Of a stretch of DNA of 7,731 nt, positions 1 through 6,186 are shown piece by piece; positions within the stretch are counted from its first letter, which is position 1, and each line of letters begins with the position of its first letter. The notes below the pieces were generated by a model. That model did not search any database. It had not been told where the DNA came from and saw only the letters and a list, made by a program, of their open reading frames with translations. The DNA is from Palsa-872 sp036495195 (GTDB taxonomy: Bacteria; Chloroflexota; Dormibacteria; Dormibacterales; Dormibacteraceae): positions 1 through 7,731 of the forward strand of contig DASXNH010000128.1 of NCBI GenBank assembly GCA_036495195.1. Reading direction: 5' to 3'. A program made the position numbers and the translations under genes.

Positions 1-2
1 GG

Positions 3-242
3 TATCTCGCCTATAAATCAGGGCGGTTTCCCAAGGCGCTCGGGGTCGCACTCGTTGTGGCCACCGTCTGCTACCTCGCGGACCTGCTCGCGGCCTTCCT
101 GGTTCCGGACTTTGGCCAAAAGATTCACACCTTCATCGTCATCCCGTCAGCCTTGGCGGAAATCTCGATGGTTTTGTACCCGCTCATCATCGGCGTGAGG
201 ACTTCAAGGCCGACTGAGCGCATCGTCCCCGCCGGGAACTGA
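3..242 (+). CDS. DUF4386-type membrane protein, C-terminal part (5' end outside the window)
   Basis: The frame is open from the window edge to a TGA at 240-242 and gives 79 residues. They begin YLAYKSGRFPKALGV, followed by a hydrophobic helix (LVVATVCYLADLLAAFLV), a short loop and a second helix (FIVIPSALAEISMVLYPLIIGV), ending in a short basic and polar tail. The layout 'Y-x-S-G-x-x-P-x-x-L-G' then two helices then 'GV/GF-R/K' is what I know from the last third of DUF4386 proteins. The complete gene just downstream shows the same pattern, so the two look like tandem paralogues. An internal ATG does not occur before the first helix, so this is an interrupted gene and not a small ORF. DUF4386 proteins are integral membrane proteins of unknown function. 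The family call is from memory of the pattern, without a search. Confidence 0.72.
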   Translation, partial: YLAYKSGRFPKALGVALVVATVCYLADLLAAFLVPDFGQKIHTFIVIPSALAEISMVLYPLIIGVRTSRPTERIVPAGN

Positions 243-481
243 ACGTGGCCCCACACCGACGGCGACGGCCCGTCTACGGCCGCCGCCCGGTGCGGAGTTC
301 CAAGGTTGCTCCTCATGCCGAAGCTATTGGAGCCAGCCACTCGGCGGCGGCAGATACTGAGATCGGTCGGCCATAAAGTCAATGGCAAACTCCGGGCTCT
401 TCACGCTGTTCGACACGGGGAAGTATTCATCACCAATATCAAATCCCGGCGAAAAGACCGGTAACAAAAGGAGCTTTTCAG
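243..481. other. Intergenic gap between the two DUF4386-type genes, no gene seen
   Basis: No reading frame here has a plausible start, a ribosome site or family-like protein composition. The minus-strand frame over 125-388 is a shadow that runs into the upstream gene. The last 60 bases before 482 are more AT-rich and probably carry the promoter of the next gene, but I could not pick a convincing -35/-10 pair. Confidence 0.4.
467..473 (+). promoter_or_regulatory. Strong Shine-Dalgarno AAAGGAG, inside a small inverted repeat
   Basis: AAAGGAG lies 8 bases before the ATG at 482, which fixes the start of the DUF4386-type gene. The site sits in an AAAAG-GAG-CTTTT inverted repeat (466-478) that could form a small, weak hairpin with a three-base loop. 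Confidence 0.75.
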
Positions 482-1162
482 ATGAGTCCATTCAGAAAGA
501 CCGCGCTCGTCGCGGGCGCGCTCTACCTGCTTACCTTTGTCTCGATCCCGACCCTCTTTCTGTACGGTCCGGTGCGCAGTCCGAACTACATCGTCGGCCC
601 TGGCCCGGACACCGGCGCCGTCTTCGGCGGCATCCTGGAGATGATCGTGGCCCTCGCCTGCATCGGCACCGCGGTTGCGCTGTACCCGGTGGTCAAGAGG
701 CAGAACGAAGGGGTCGCGCTCGGCTTTGTCGGCTCCCGAGTCCTTGAGGCCGCCACCATCTTCGCTGGTGTCGCGATCCTCCTGTCGGTCGTGAGCCTGC
801 GGCAGGCGGGAGCCGGAGCAAATGCATCGGTCACCGGCCAGGCGCTGGTCGCCCTGTATGACCGGACGATGCTCCTCGGACAAGGCCTCCTTCCGGCCGT
901 CAACGCACTGTTGCTGGGCTCACTGCTCTACCAGTCGCGCCTGGTACCGCGGGCTCTTCCCCTGCTCGGATTCATCGGAGCGGCCCTACTCGTCGCTTCC
1001 GACGTCGGCACCTTGTTCAACCTCTGGGGGCAAAAGTCCGCGGTGGCGGGCCTCGCCGCACTCCCAATCGCGCTATGGGAGTTTTCATTGGGCGTCTACC
1101 TCATCGTCAAGGGGTTCAAGCGCTCTCCGATCACCTTGAGTTTGCAAGGTGGATCGCAGTAG
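482..1162 (+). CDS. DUF4386 domain-containing membrane protein
   Basis: This gene encodes 226 residues, close to the usual 210-250 of the family. About six hydrophobic segments can be seen: residues 8-28 (TALVAGALYLLTFVSIPTLF), roughly 45-70 (GAVFGGILEMIVALACIGTAV), 80-106, 120-150 (around the LLGQGLLPAVNALLLGSLLY stretch), 155-178 and 188-212. The opening basic residues then G-A-L-Y-L-L-T-F-V, and the 'L-Y-Q-S-R-L-V-P-R-A-L' motif before the last two helices, match my memory of DUF4386. The start is set by AAAGGAG 8 bases upstream. An upstream remnant of a similar gene ends at 242, so this is the second of a tandem pair. Function is unknown: no catalytic residues stand out, and it is likely an integral cytoplasmic-membrane protein. 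The ORF is certain; the family name is less so. Confidence 0.82.
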   Translation: MSPFRKTALVAGALYLLTFVSIPTLFLYGPVRSPNYIVGPGPDTGAVFGGILEMIVALACIGTAVALYPVVKRQNEGVALGFVGSRVLEAATIFAGVAILLSVVSLRQAGAGANASVTGQALVALYDRTMLLGQGLLPAVNALLLGSLLYQSRLVPRALPLLGFIGAALLVASDVGTLFNLWGQKSAVAGLAALPIALWEFSLGVYLIVKGFKRSPITLSLQGGSQ

Positions 1163-1340
1163 GGTCGCACGGCAGGTCGCTAGCGCGAGGCCATCTCCTC
1201 GGCAGTTACTGCAAATTCGGCAAACGACCACTTGCACCAACCAAAGACATGCCGGTTTCGGACGGCGCGAAGTTCGCATTACACCACCGTTCGCTAGACC
1301 TTGGTCGTGCCGTCGACGATCTTTGTCGAAGCCCCAAAGC
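1163..1340. other. Non-coding stretch before the pseudogene remnant
   Basis: No credible gene was found. A short inverted repeat (CGAGG at 1186-1190 pairing with CCTCG at 1197-1201) lies just after the DUF4386-type stop, but no T-run follows, so a terminator is not claimed. Bases about 1301-1340 may still hold a faint, out-of-frame continuation of the pseudogene (residues like VVPSTIF against LFIPAFF of the intact gene). Confidence 0.35.
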
Positions 1341-1496
1341 CGCGGCGTCATTCTGGTTCACATAGGGGTGGCTCTTGCCCTCGCGGCGGTCGCACTCAAT
1401 ACGTTTGGCGACGCCGGCGTCAATCTCATGGTTGGTGTCATGGGATCACCCGGGCTGGACGCGAGTGCGATGACCGCCTTCATCCAGAAGTCGCTA
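1341..1496 (+). pseudogene. Inverted middle fragment of the neighbouring membrane-protein gene
   Basis: Read on the plus strand, this stretch encodes 52 residues that match residues 86-137 of the intact minus-strand gene at 1723-2457. Counting by eye, about 35 of 52 are identical, including the unbroken run NLMVGVMGSPGLD and the run HIGVALAL. The nucleotide match (against the reverse complement of 2059-2214) is also clear, for example in the shared CACATAGGGGTGGC. The fragment has no start of its own. It ends abruptly at about 1496, where the sequence switches to the opposite-strand fragment. Long plus-strand frames across here (1149-1823 and 1301-1756) are accidental and should not be called as genes. 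Confidence 0.8.
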
Positions 1497-1498
1497 AT

Positions 1499-1659
1499 CA
1501 CGCCGTTTGCAAGCCAATCGCTCGCCGTCCCGTTGTTGGTGCCCGTCGAGATCAAATGCTCGGCGGCGAAATGCAGAAGGGGCGCGACGATGAGGCACAG
1601 TCCGCCAAGCGTCCGCCTGAAGTTCGTTGGGTTCCAAATCTCAGCATCTCGGCCTCCAT
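1499..1659 (-). pseudogene. Frameshifted N-terminal fragment of the neighbouring membrane-protein gene
   Basis: On the minus strand this matches the first ~52 residues of the intact gene at 1723-2457. Shared residues include NFRRTLGGLCLIVAP and a later GTA-xxx-L. The 20 bases at 1641-1660 are identical to 2451-2470, which cover the intact gene's start codons and ribosome site. A single base is missing near 1640 compared with the parent (AAG ATC TGG became AG ATT TGG). The original start therefore reads out of frame after two or three codons. A frame can be drawn from an ATG at 1675, but its C-terminal half is antisense to the other fragment and is not protein-like. The family match stops at about 1499, so this is a dead partial copy. 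Confidence 0.8.
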
Positions 1660-1660
1660 C
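1641..1660. repeat. 20-bp identical repeat, copy in the pseudogene
   Basis: Identical to 2451-2470. It spans the start region (ATG, GGAGG, ATG on the minus strand) and shows that the duplication included the translation start of the parent gene. Weaker similarity extends a few bases into the upstream leader. Confidence 0.85.
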
Positions 1661-1722
1661 GAAATATCTGGCCACAATTGGCGAGCATCAGCACGCGTAC
1701 ACGGGAAGGCGGGAACGGCGAT

Positions 1723-2457
1723 TCAGGCACTTGCTTCTGGCACACCCTCTTCGTGACGAACTGCCGAGACCAGCGGCGTACTCCCCTGTGAAGGTGCCAA
1801 TTCCCAGCTCGAGTCGGACATGACAAGAATCCTGTAGCCGATCGCGCCCAACCCAAAGATGCCGATGACCCCGATCAGACCATCGACGATGTCGTTCTGC
1901 ACGGGAGTGACGAAGTCCGCCACGATCCAGAGCGAAATGAGGGCACCGGCCCAGCGGTAGCCGAACCGGGATCGCCAGACCGCGATCCCAATCAGAAAAA
2001 AGCCGAGGCTCTCCACGTATAGCCCCAGCCACGTCGCCGTCACGGCACTCGTACCACCGAGCGCCCTTTGGATGAGAGAGGTCATCGCACTCGAATCCAG
2101 CCCGGGTGAGCCCATGACGCCGACCATGAGGTTGGCGCCCCCGCTGACGAACACAAAGAGCACCATCCCGATCAGCGCGAGGGCCACCCCTATGTGGGCC
2201 AAGACCACGCCGCGCCCACGAACCACGTGAAGGATGGCAAAGAAGGCCGGGATGAACAGAATCCCAGAGAGGATGTTGAGATAGTCGCTCTGGATGAAGC
2301 GGCCGTTCTCCTGGACCGCGCTCTGTAGCACGCCGTTCGCTGTCCCGGCGCCCTTCGGGCTCATGGCCATCGCGACAAGTTGAACGGCGGGCGCGACGAT
2401 CAAGCACAGCCCGCCGAGCGTTCTCCGGAAGTTCGACGCGCTCCAGATCTTCAGCAT
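1723..2457 (-). CDS. Multi-pass membrane protein of unknown function
   Basis: This gene encodes 244 residues from the ATG at 2457. An in-frame ATG at 2469 would add four. I prefer 2457 because GGAGG (2463-2467) sits 5 bases before it. Six or so hydrophobic segments can be seen (numbered from 2469): 18-36, 65-83, 88-108, 144-165, 172-190 and 195-217. A conserved-looking loop, NLMVGVMGSPGLDSSAM (113-129), lies between the third and fourth. The C-terminal 30 residues are polar. I do not recognise a named family with confidence. The overall size and topology resemble small actinobacterial and Chloroflexota membrane proteins such as DUF4386, but the motifs differ. A broken copy lies 64 bp downstream. 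The gene is divergent from the sensor kinase, which makes control by that system possible (inference). No catalytic residues stand out. Confidence 0.82.
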   Translation of the reverse strand: MLKIWSASNFRRTLGGLCLIVAPAVQLVAMAMSPKGAGTANGVLQSAVQENGRFIQSDYLNILSGILFIPAFFAILHVVRGRGVVLAHIGVALALIGMVLFVFVSGGANLMVGVMGSPGLDSSAMTSLIQRALGGTSAVTATWLGLYVESLGFFLIGIAVWRSRFGYRWAGALISLWIVADFVTPVQNDIVDGLIGVIGIFGLGAIGYRILVMSDSSWELAPSQGSTPLVSAVRHEEGVPEASA

Positions 2458-2470
2458 CTCGGCCTCCATC
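2451..2470. repeat. 20-bp identical repeat, copy at the start of the intact gene
   Basis: Identical to 1641-1660 in the pseudogene. It contains both candidate start codons and the GGAGG site of the minus-strand gene. Confidence 0.85.
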
Positions 2471-2638
2471 CGACTATCCAGGCCCGTTGGGCCCGGTCGA
2501 CTGAAGGCTAGGTATGCGGTGCTGTGGGCAACATCCGGACAGTTTCACAACCGTTTGCGGTCGCGATTGAGGTTTTCCGCCGTCTGTTTTCCGGCGTCTC
2601 TCCGCGACAAGAGCGTGCTGGAAGTCGAATATTGCACG

Positions 2639-4666
2639 GTGGCGAATCGCCGACTTCACGTCGCCGCTCTCTTACCAGCCACCGTCGCCCTGGCGGTGTT
2701 TCTCGTCGATCACACGATCAGAGGGGAGCTTCTGTCGGATTGGACTGACGTCGCCCTCGACGTCCTGTACTACGTCGTCGGGGCGGTCACTTTCATGTAT
2801 GTCCCCTACAACCGGGCGGCCAGGCGGCTTCTCCTCCTCACCTCGCTGGGATCAATCGGCCTCGCCATCGCTTACATCACCCTGACGACACATGCCGGTG
2901 GCTGGGGGATCGTCCTCGTCTTGCAGACGTTCAGTTGGACCGTGCCATGCACGACCCTGTCCATGTTCGCGGTATTTCCCGACGGTCTATACCAGCGCAT
3001 CTACGAGCGCGGCATCGTGGTAGGTGCAGTGGGCCTCGCGCTTGTGCTGCAGATCGCCCAGGTGGCTGGATCGGACGTCCTGGCGACGCATCAATTCGTG
3101 CCGGGGGACTTTAGCGCCCCGAACCCGTTCTTCGTACCGCAGCTTCGGTCCCTTGGCCCATTGGCAGCAGGGGCGTTGAACGCATTCGCGTTGTCGTCGC
3201 TGGTCGCGCTGGTGCTGCTGATCATTCGCTACCGGCGTTTTGGGCCCCAACAGCGGCGACAGATCCGCTGGCCGCTCTTCGGCATAGCCATCGACGTGGT
3301 GACGCTCGGGCTCATCTTCTTCCTGCCCACGAATGGCCCCGCATCCTTCGTCGACGGTCTTATCTTCGTCGGGATCTACGCGCTGTTTGTGGTCGCTCCT
3401 GCGATCGGGATCTTGAACCCTCGATGGCTTGACGTCGACGTCGTCATCCGGCGTTCACTCGTCTACGGCCTCCTGTGGCTCCTGATCGCGGCGGCCTATG
3501 TCAGCATCGCGACGGCGGTCGGAGTCGCGCTGGGACAGCGCGTGCCGCTTGAGCTCGCAATCCTTTTGACCATCGCCGCAACGCTTTTCTTTCAGCCCGC
3601 GCGGCAATGGCTCGAGAGACTTGGCGATAGGCTGGTCTTCGGCCGGCGCCTCGGCGGCTACCAGCTGATCAGCCAGCTCGGCGCGGGCCTGGAATCATCG
3701 ACGGCGGCCAACGATGTGGCCGGAACCGTGGCAGCCGTTTTGCAGAGCGGTCTCGGCGCGCGCTGGGTGCGTGTGGACCTCAACCGGCCAGAGCCTATAA
3801 CCGTGGCGGTGGCGGGGGTGGAACCAGGCGAGAGCGCGACGCCGACTCTGACGGCCCCGCTCGTTAATGCGAACCAGGTCGTCGGCCGGATCGACTGTGG
3901 ACCCAAGACGCAGGGTGACTACGCTCCCGCCGACCAGGAGCTGCTGACGACCTTGGGCCGGCAGGCCGCACTCTCGATCCGAAACTCGCAGCTCACTGCT
4001 GAGCTGTCCGACCGCCTGGAAGAGTTGGCTGCGTCGAGGATGCGCCTCGTCCAGGCCGACGATGCGGCCCGGCGCCGACTCGAGCGCGACCTGCACGACG
4101 GCGTCCAGCAGCAACTCGTGGGCCTTCTCGCGCGCCTGGGGCTGGCACGGAATCAGCTTCGACGCGACCCCGAGCTCGCAGGTACGACGCTCCGCGAGGC
4201 GCATCTCGACACACAGAGGGCTCTCGAAACGGTGCAGGAACTGGCCCGAGGAATCCACCCCGCGGTCCTTACCGACCGCGGCCTCGTCGACGCCGTACGC
4301 GAAAGAGCAACGCGAATGACGGTTCCCGTTGATGTACGGACCGACGGACTGGTGCCCGGCTCCCGATTCGCCACGGACCTCGAAGGCGCCGCGTATTTCT
4401 TCGTCTCGGAGGCCCTGGCCAATGTCCTGAAGCATGCGGACGCGAAAAGGGTTGAGGTCCGATTCAGCGGCGACCAGGCTCGACTCGTGGTCGAAGTGGA
4501 GGACGACGGTCGTGGATTTGACCTCGGCCACACCAAACGGTCGGGAATCCGCGGCCTGCAGGACCGGGTCGAGACGCTGGGTGGTCGCCTGGAGCTCACC
4601 AGCAAGCCCGGCAAGGGCACCGTGGTGCGGATCGACCTGCCCCAAGGCGAACGAGCTGGTGCCTGA
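2639..4666 (+). CDS. Membrane sensor histidine kinase, NarL/LiaS-type (HisKA_3 + HATPase_c)
   Basis: The protein has 675 residues from the GTG at 2639; the frame is open back to a GTG at 2519 (715 residues). I prefer 2639: the extra 40 residues are Arg-rich and unlike a family N-terminus, and from 2639 the first helix begins at about residue 7. However, 2519 has an AGG six bases upstream and cannot be excluded. About ten membrane helices fill residues 7-320, ending in FFQPARQWLERLGDRLVFGRR, a linker style seen in ComP-like kinases. A GAF-like domain (~340-452) is followed by a coiled coil. The HisKA_3 motif RDLHDGVQQQLVGL carries the phospho-accepting His486. The ATPase domain shows the N-box SEALANVLKHADA (~590-602), DDGRGF (~622) and GIRGLQDRVETLGG. 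It would autophosphorylate in response to a membrane or cytosolic cue and pass phosphate to the regulator, which overlaps its 3' end by 8 bases. The signal is unknown. Confidence 0.93.
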   Translation: MANRRLHVAALLPATVALAVFLVDHTIRGELLSDWTDVALDVLYYVVGAVTFMYVPYNRAARRLLLLTSLGSIGLAIAYITLTTHAGGWGIVLVLQTFSWTVPCTTLSMFAVFPDGLYQRIYERGIVVGAVGLALVLQIAQVAGSDVLATHQFVPGDFSAPNPFFVPQLRSLGPLAAGALNAFALSSLVALVLLIIRYRRFGPQQRRQIRWPLFGIAIDVVTLGLIFFLPTNGPASFVDGLIFVGIYALFVVAPAIGILNPRWLDVDVVIRRSLVYGLLWLLIAAAYVSIATAVGVALGQRVPLELAILLTIAATLFFQPARQWLERLGDRLVFGRRLGGYQLISQLGAGLESSTAANDVAGTVAAVLQSGLGARWVRVDLNRPEPITVAVAGVEPGESATPTLTAPLVNANQVVGRIDCGPKTQGDYAPADQELLTTLGRQAALSIRNSQLTAELSDRLEELAASRMRLVQADDAARRRLERDLHDGVQQQLVGLLARLGLARNQLRRDPELAGTTLREAHLDTQRALETVQELARGIHPAVLTDRGLVDAVRERATRMTVPVDVRTDGLVPGSRFATDLEGAAYFFVSEALANVLKHADAKRVEVRFSGDQARLVVEVEDDGRGFDLGHTKRSGIRGLQDRVETLGGRLELTSKPGKGTVVRIDLPQGERAGA

Positions 4667-5345
4667 GCGTCTTCGCGTGGTCATAGCGGAGGACAACTAT
4701 CTCGTGCGCGAAGGAACGCGACGGCTGCTCGAAGACTCGGGCGAAGTCGAGGTCCTGGCCTCGGTGAGCACCGCTGAAGAGCTACTCGAAGCGGTCGACG
4801 GCCTGCGCCCCAGTGTCGTGCTCACCGACATCCGAATGCCGCCCGGGCATCACCTGGAGGGCATCGAGGCCGCTCATGCGATCCGCCAGCGTCACCCTAG
4901 CATCGGAGTCGTCGTCCTCTCGCAGCACTCCGATGCGGCCTATGCGCTGCAGCTGTTCAAAAATGGAACTGACGGGCTGGGCTACTTGCTCAAGACGAGA
5001 GTCGGTGAGCTGGACGAGCTTCTTCACGCACTCCGGGAAGTAGCCGCTGGCCGGTCGGTCATCGATCCCGGCGTCGTCGAGCGGCTGGTCGACTATCGTG
5101 CGCGGCAAGCCGAGTCCCCGCTGCGATTGCTAAGCGAGCGCGAGGTCGACGTGCTGCGTGAAATGGCCGAAGGCAAGTCGAACCTGGCAATCGCGGAGGC
5201 TCTCCACCTTTCCGAATCCTCAGTCGAGAAGTACATCAACACGATCTTCTCGAAGCTGGGTCTGTCCGAAGAGCCGTCGGTAAGTCGCCGGGTGACAGCG
5301 GTTCTGACCTACCTACACGATGCGCACGGCGCGACAACGCCTTGA
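4659..5345 (+). CDS. Response regulator, NarL/FixJ family (REC + LuxR-type HTH)
   Basis: The protein has 228 residues from the GTG at 4659. The frame runs upstream to 4434 but there it is antiparallel noise inside the kinase gene, and the receiver domain begins immediately after the GTG (VPERLRVVIAEDN). AAGG at 4644-4647 lies a little upstream. Receiver domain, residues 5-125: acidic pair Glu11/Asp12, phosphoacceptor Asp57 in LTDIRMP, Ser88 and Lys112 (YLLK). The LuxR-type DNA-binding domain spans about 158-202 (LSEREVDVLREMAEGKSN...SVEKYINTIFSKLGL). The start overlaps the kinase stop by 8 bases, so translation is probably coupled. It would bind DNA as a dimer when phosphorylated. Targets are not visible in the sequence; the divergent membrane gene and its own operon are the nearest candidates (inference). 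Confidence 0.95.
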   Translation: MPERLRVVIAEDNYLVREGTRRLLEDSGEVEVLASVSTAEELLEAVDGLRPSVVLTDIRMPPGHHLEGIEAAHAIRQRHPSIGVVVLSQHSDAAYALQLFKNGTDGLGYLLKTRVGELDELLHALREVAAGRSVIDPGVVERLVDYRARQAESPLRLLSEREVDVLREMAEGKSNLAIAEALHLSESSVEKYINTIFSKLGLSEEPSVSRRVTAVLTYLHDAHGATTP

Positions 5346-5371
5346 AGGGATTGGAGCAGCGACCGGATCAC

Positions 5372-5395
5372 CAGGCGGTAGCGCGCCTGATTCTT
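5372..5395 (+). terminator. Weak terminator-like hairpin after the two-component operon
   Basis: CAGGCG (5372-5377) pairs with CGCCTG (5384-5389) around a six-base loop, 27 bases after the regulator stop, followed by ATTCTT. The stem is short and the T-run poor, so it may be a weak or factor-assisted terminator. Half of the hairpin (GCGGTAGCGC, 5375-5384) recurs at 5403-5412. Confidence 0.4.
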
Positions 5396-5511
5396 GGATT
5401 ACGCGGTAGCGCTGCGCGTTCTAGGGCACGATCGCGTGAGGTGAAGAGTCTGTCCGCTCATCCTGACTAGCCATATGTAGTAGGCAATGTAGGTGTTGGA
5501 TACCATATGGT

Positions 5512-5586
5512 TGGCTGGGGAGGAAGGATTCGAACCTTCAACCTTCTGATCCAGAGTCAGCTGCGCTACCGTTGCGCCACTCCCCA
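5512..5586 (-). tRNA. tRNA-Gln (anticodon CUG), CCA encoded
   Basis: On the minus strand the 71-nt body folds as a full cloverleaf. The acceptor TGGGGAG pairs perfectly with CTCCCCA, and the D-stem GCGC pairs with GCGC. The anticodon loop CTCTGGA gives anticodon CTG (reads CAG), and the T-arm is GAAGG-TTCGAAT-CCTTC. It is followed by discriminator G and an encoded CCA (5512-5515). G73 and a weak first-pair U1-A72 agree with known glutamine tRNA identity. The top pair of the anticodon stem (27-43) is a G/A mismatch; the other four pairs are canonical. It is a lone tRNA with no other RNA gene beside it. Its 3' end abuts a perfect palindrome (5502-5511). Confidence 0.95.
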
Positions 5587-5602
5587 ACAGGTCGGGCCGC
5601 CT

Positions 5603-5608
5603 ATTCTA
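5603..5608 (-). promoter_or_regulatory. Possible -10 element of the tRNA-Gln gene
   Basis: On the minus strand TAGAAT (five of six matches to TATAAT) lies 16 bases before the mature tRNA 5' end, a sensible distance for a short leader. No recognisable -35 is found at 17 bases, so the call is tentative. Confidence 0.35.
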
Positions 5609-5638
5609 GCGACGCCCAGCGAGACCCGGCCGCGCCGG

Positions 5639-5647
5639 TTATCCACA
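5639..5647 (+). promoter_or_regulatory. Perfect DnaA-box sequence TTATCCACA
   Basis: The nine bases match the strong DnaA-box consensus. Only one perfect copy lies in the window and no AT-rich unwinding region, dnaA or dnaN gene is present, so this is not an origin. Such a site could titrate DnaA or be a chance match. Confidence 0.3.
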
Positions 5648-5798
5648 GTCGCTCCCCAGGCATGATTCGGTTGCCTACCGCCGACGTGTCGCCTGGCAAA
5701 AGGCCCGGCAGCAGGTAGGCCGCGATCCTGATCCGCCGTTGCCGCCCGCTGCGATTGCCCTAGCCGGCGGCAGCCTCCACCGAACGGCAATCCACAGG

Positions 5799-6173
5799 CT
5801 AGTCCCGGTCCTGCACCCTCACCCTCGAGCGCTCGGTTTGCGGGCGTCGGGTCATCCGGATCGAGAGCGGGGGCGGCGTTCCCATCAATCGTTCGAAACC
5901 TGCCTCAAGCAATTGCTTCGCCCGGTAGAGGTTGACCGCCCAGCCGACTCCGAACACCCTGTCGCTGAACAGCGAGTCGGCCGACGGGTTCCAATAGGCG
6001 TCGCGAATCTTGTCCCAAGATGGGACTCGGAAGTCGTACGGAACCACGCCCAGGACTCGACCGTGCCAGTTTCGCTCTTCCTCTGGCTTGGCCAACTCAG
6101 TGGCCACAGCTCCGACCACGAGGGCAATGGCTGTGAGGCGGACGAGCCGACGTATGCCGCGCAAAGTCCCCAT
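5799..6173 (-). CDS. DUF5808 domain-containing membrane protein
   Basis: The protein has 124 residues. A basic N-terminus (MGTLRGIRRLVR) precedes one hydrophobic helix (about 13-28), so it is probably a single-pass anchored protein. Residues about 36-82 carry the pattern W-H-G-R-V-L-G-x-x-P-Y-D-F-R-x-P, then YWNP, then VFGVGWAVNL. This matches my memory of DUF5808 (PYDFR...WWNP...FGVGW-NL), found in actinobacteria and relatives. The last 25 residues are Arg-rich and probably disordered. The function of DUF5808 is unknown. No clear Shine-Dalgarno precedes the ATG at 6173; instead a perfect 12-bp palindrome (6175-6186) sits directly before it. The gene is divergent from yvcK with 66 bases between the starts. 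The ORF is well supported; the family name is from memory. Confidence 0.8.
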   Translation of the reverse strand: MGTLRGIRRLVRLTAIALVVGAVATELAKPEEERNWHGRVLGVVPYDFRVPSWDKIRDAYWNPSADSLFSDRVFGVGWAVNLYRAKQLLEAGFERLMGTPPPLSIRMTRRPQTERSRVRVQDRD

Positions 6174-6174
6174 A

Positions 6175-6186
6175 CTTCAATTGAAG
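6175..6186. repeat. 12-bp perfect palindrome in the divergent intergenic region
   Basis: CTTCAATTGAAG reads the same on both strands and lies one base before the DUF5808 start codon, within the 66-base gap shared with yvcK. One or two such palindromes are expected by chance in a window this long, so an operator role rests on position only. Confidence 0.35.

Larger units (their letters stand above)
5587..5798. other. Intergenic region between tRNA-Gln and the DUF5808 gene
   Basis: About 210 bases with no credible gene: the minus-strand frame over 5566-5790 has a low-complexity, non-family translation and overlaps the tRNA. It contains a perfect TTATCCACA (5639-5647) and a poorer CAATCCACA at about 5787-5795. 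No clear terminator for the DUF5808 gene was seen. Confidence 0.4.

Noticed and set aside
1186..1201. Hairpin CGAGG/CCTCG as a terminator of the DUF4386-type gene
   Set aside because: The stem is only five pairs and no T-run follows it.
4434..4658. Upstream extension of the response-regulator frame
   Set aside because: It lies wholly inside the kinase ATPase domain in another frame; the receiver domain begins right after the GTG at 4659.
3695..4696. 333-codon minus-strand ORF antisense to the kinase
   Set aside because: It is a shadow of the high-GC kinase gene; the plus-strand frame carries all catalytic motifs in order.
5502..5586. tRNA-Gln as an integration site for a mobile element
   Set aside because: No integrase is present and I found no repeat of the tRNA 3' end elsewhere in the window.
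5566..5790. 74-codon minus-strand ORF upstream of the tRNA
   Set aside because: It overlaps the tRNA, lacks a ribosome site and has a low-complexity Gly/Arg/Pro translation with no family pattern.
5639..5795. Replication origin
   Set aside because: There is one perfect DnaA box and one poor one, with no AT-rich region and no dnaA or dnaN gene nearby.
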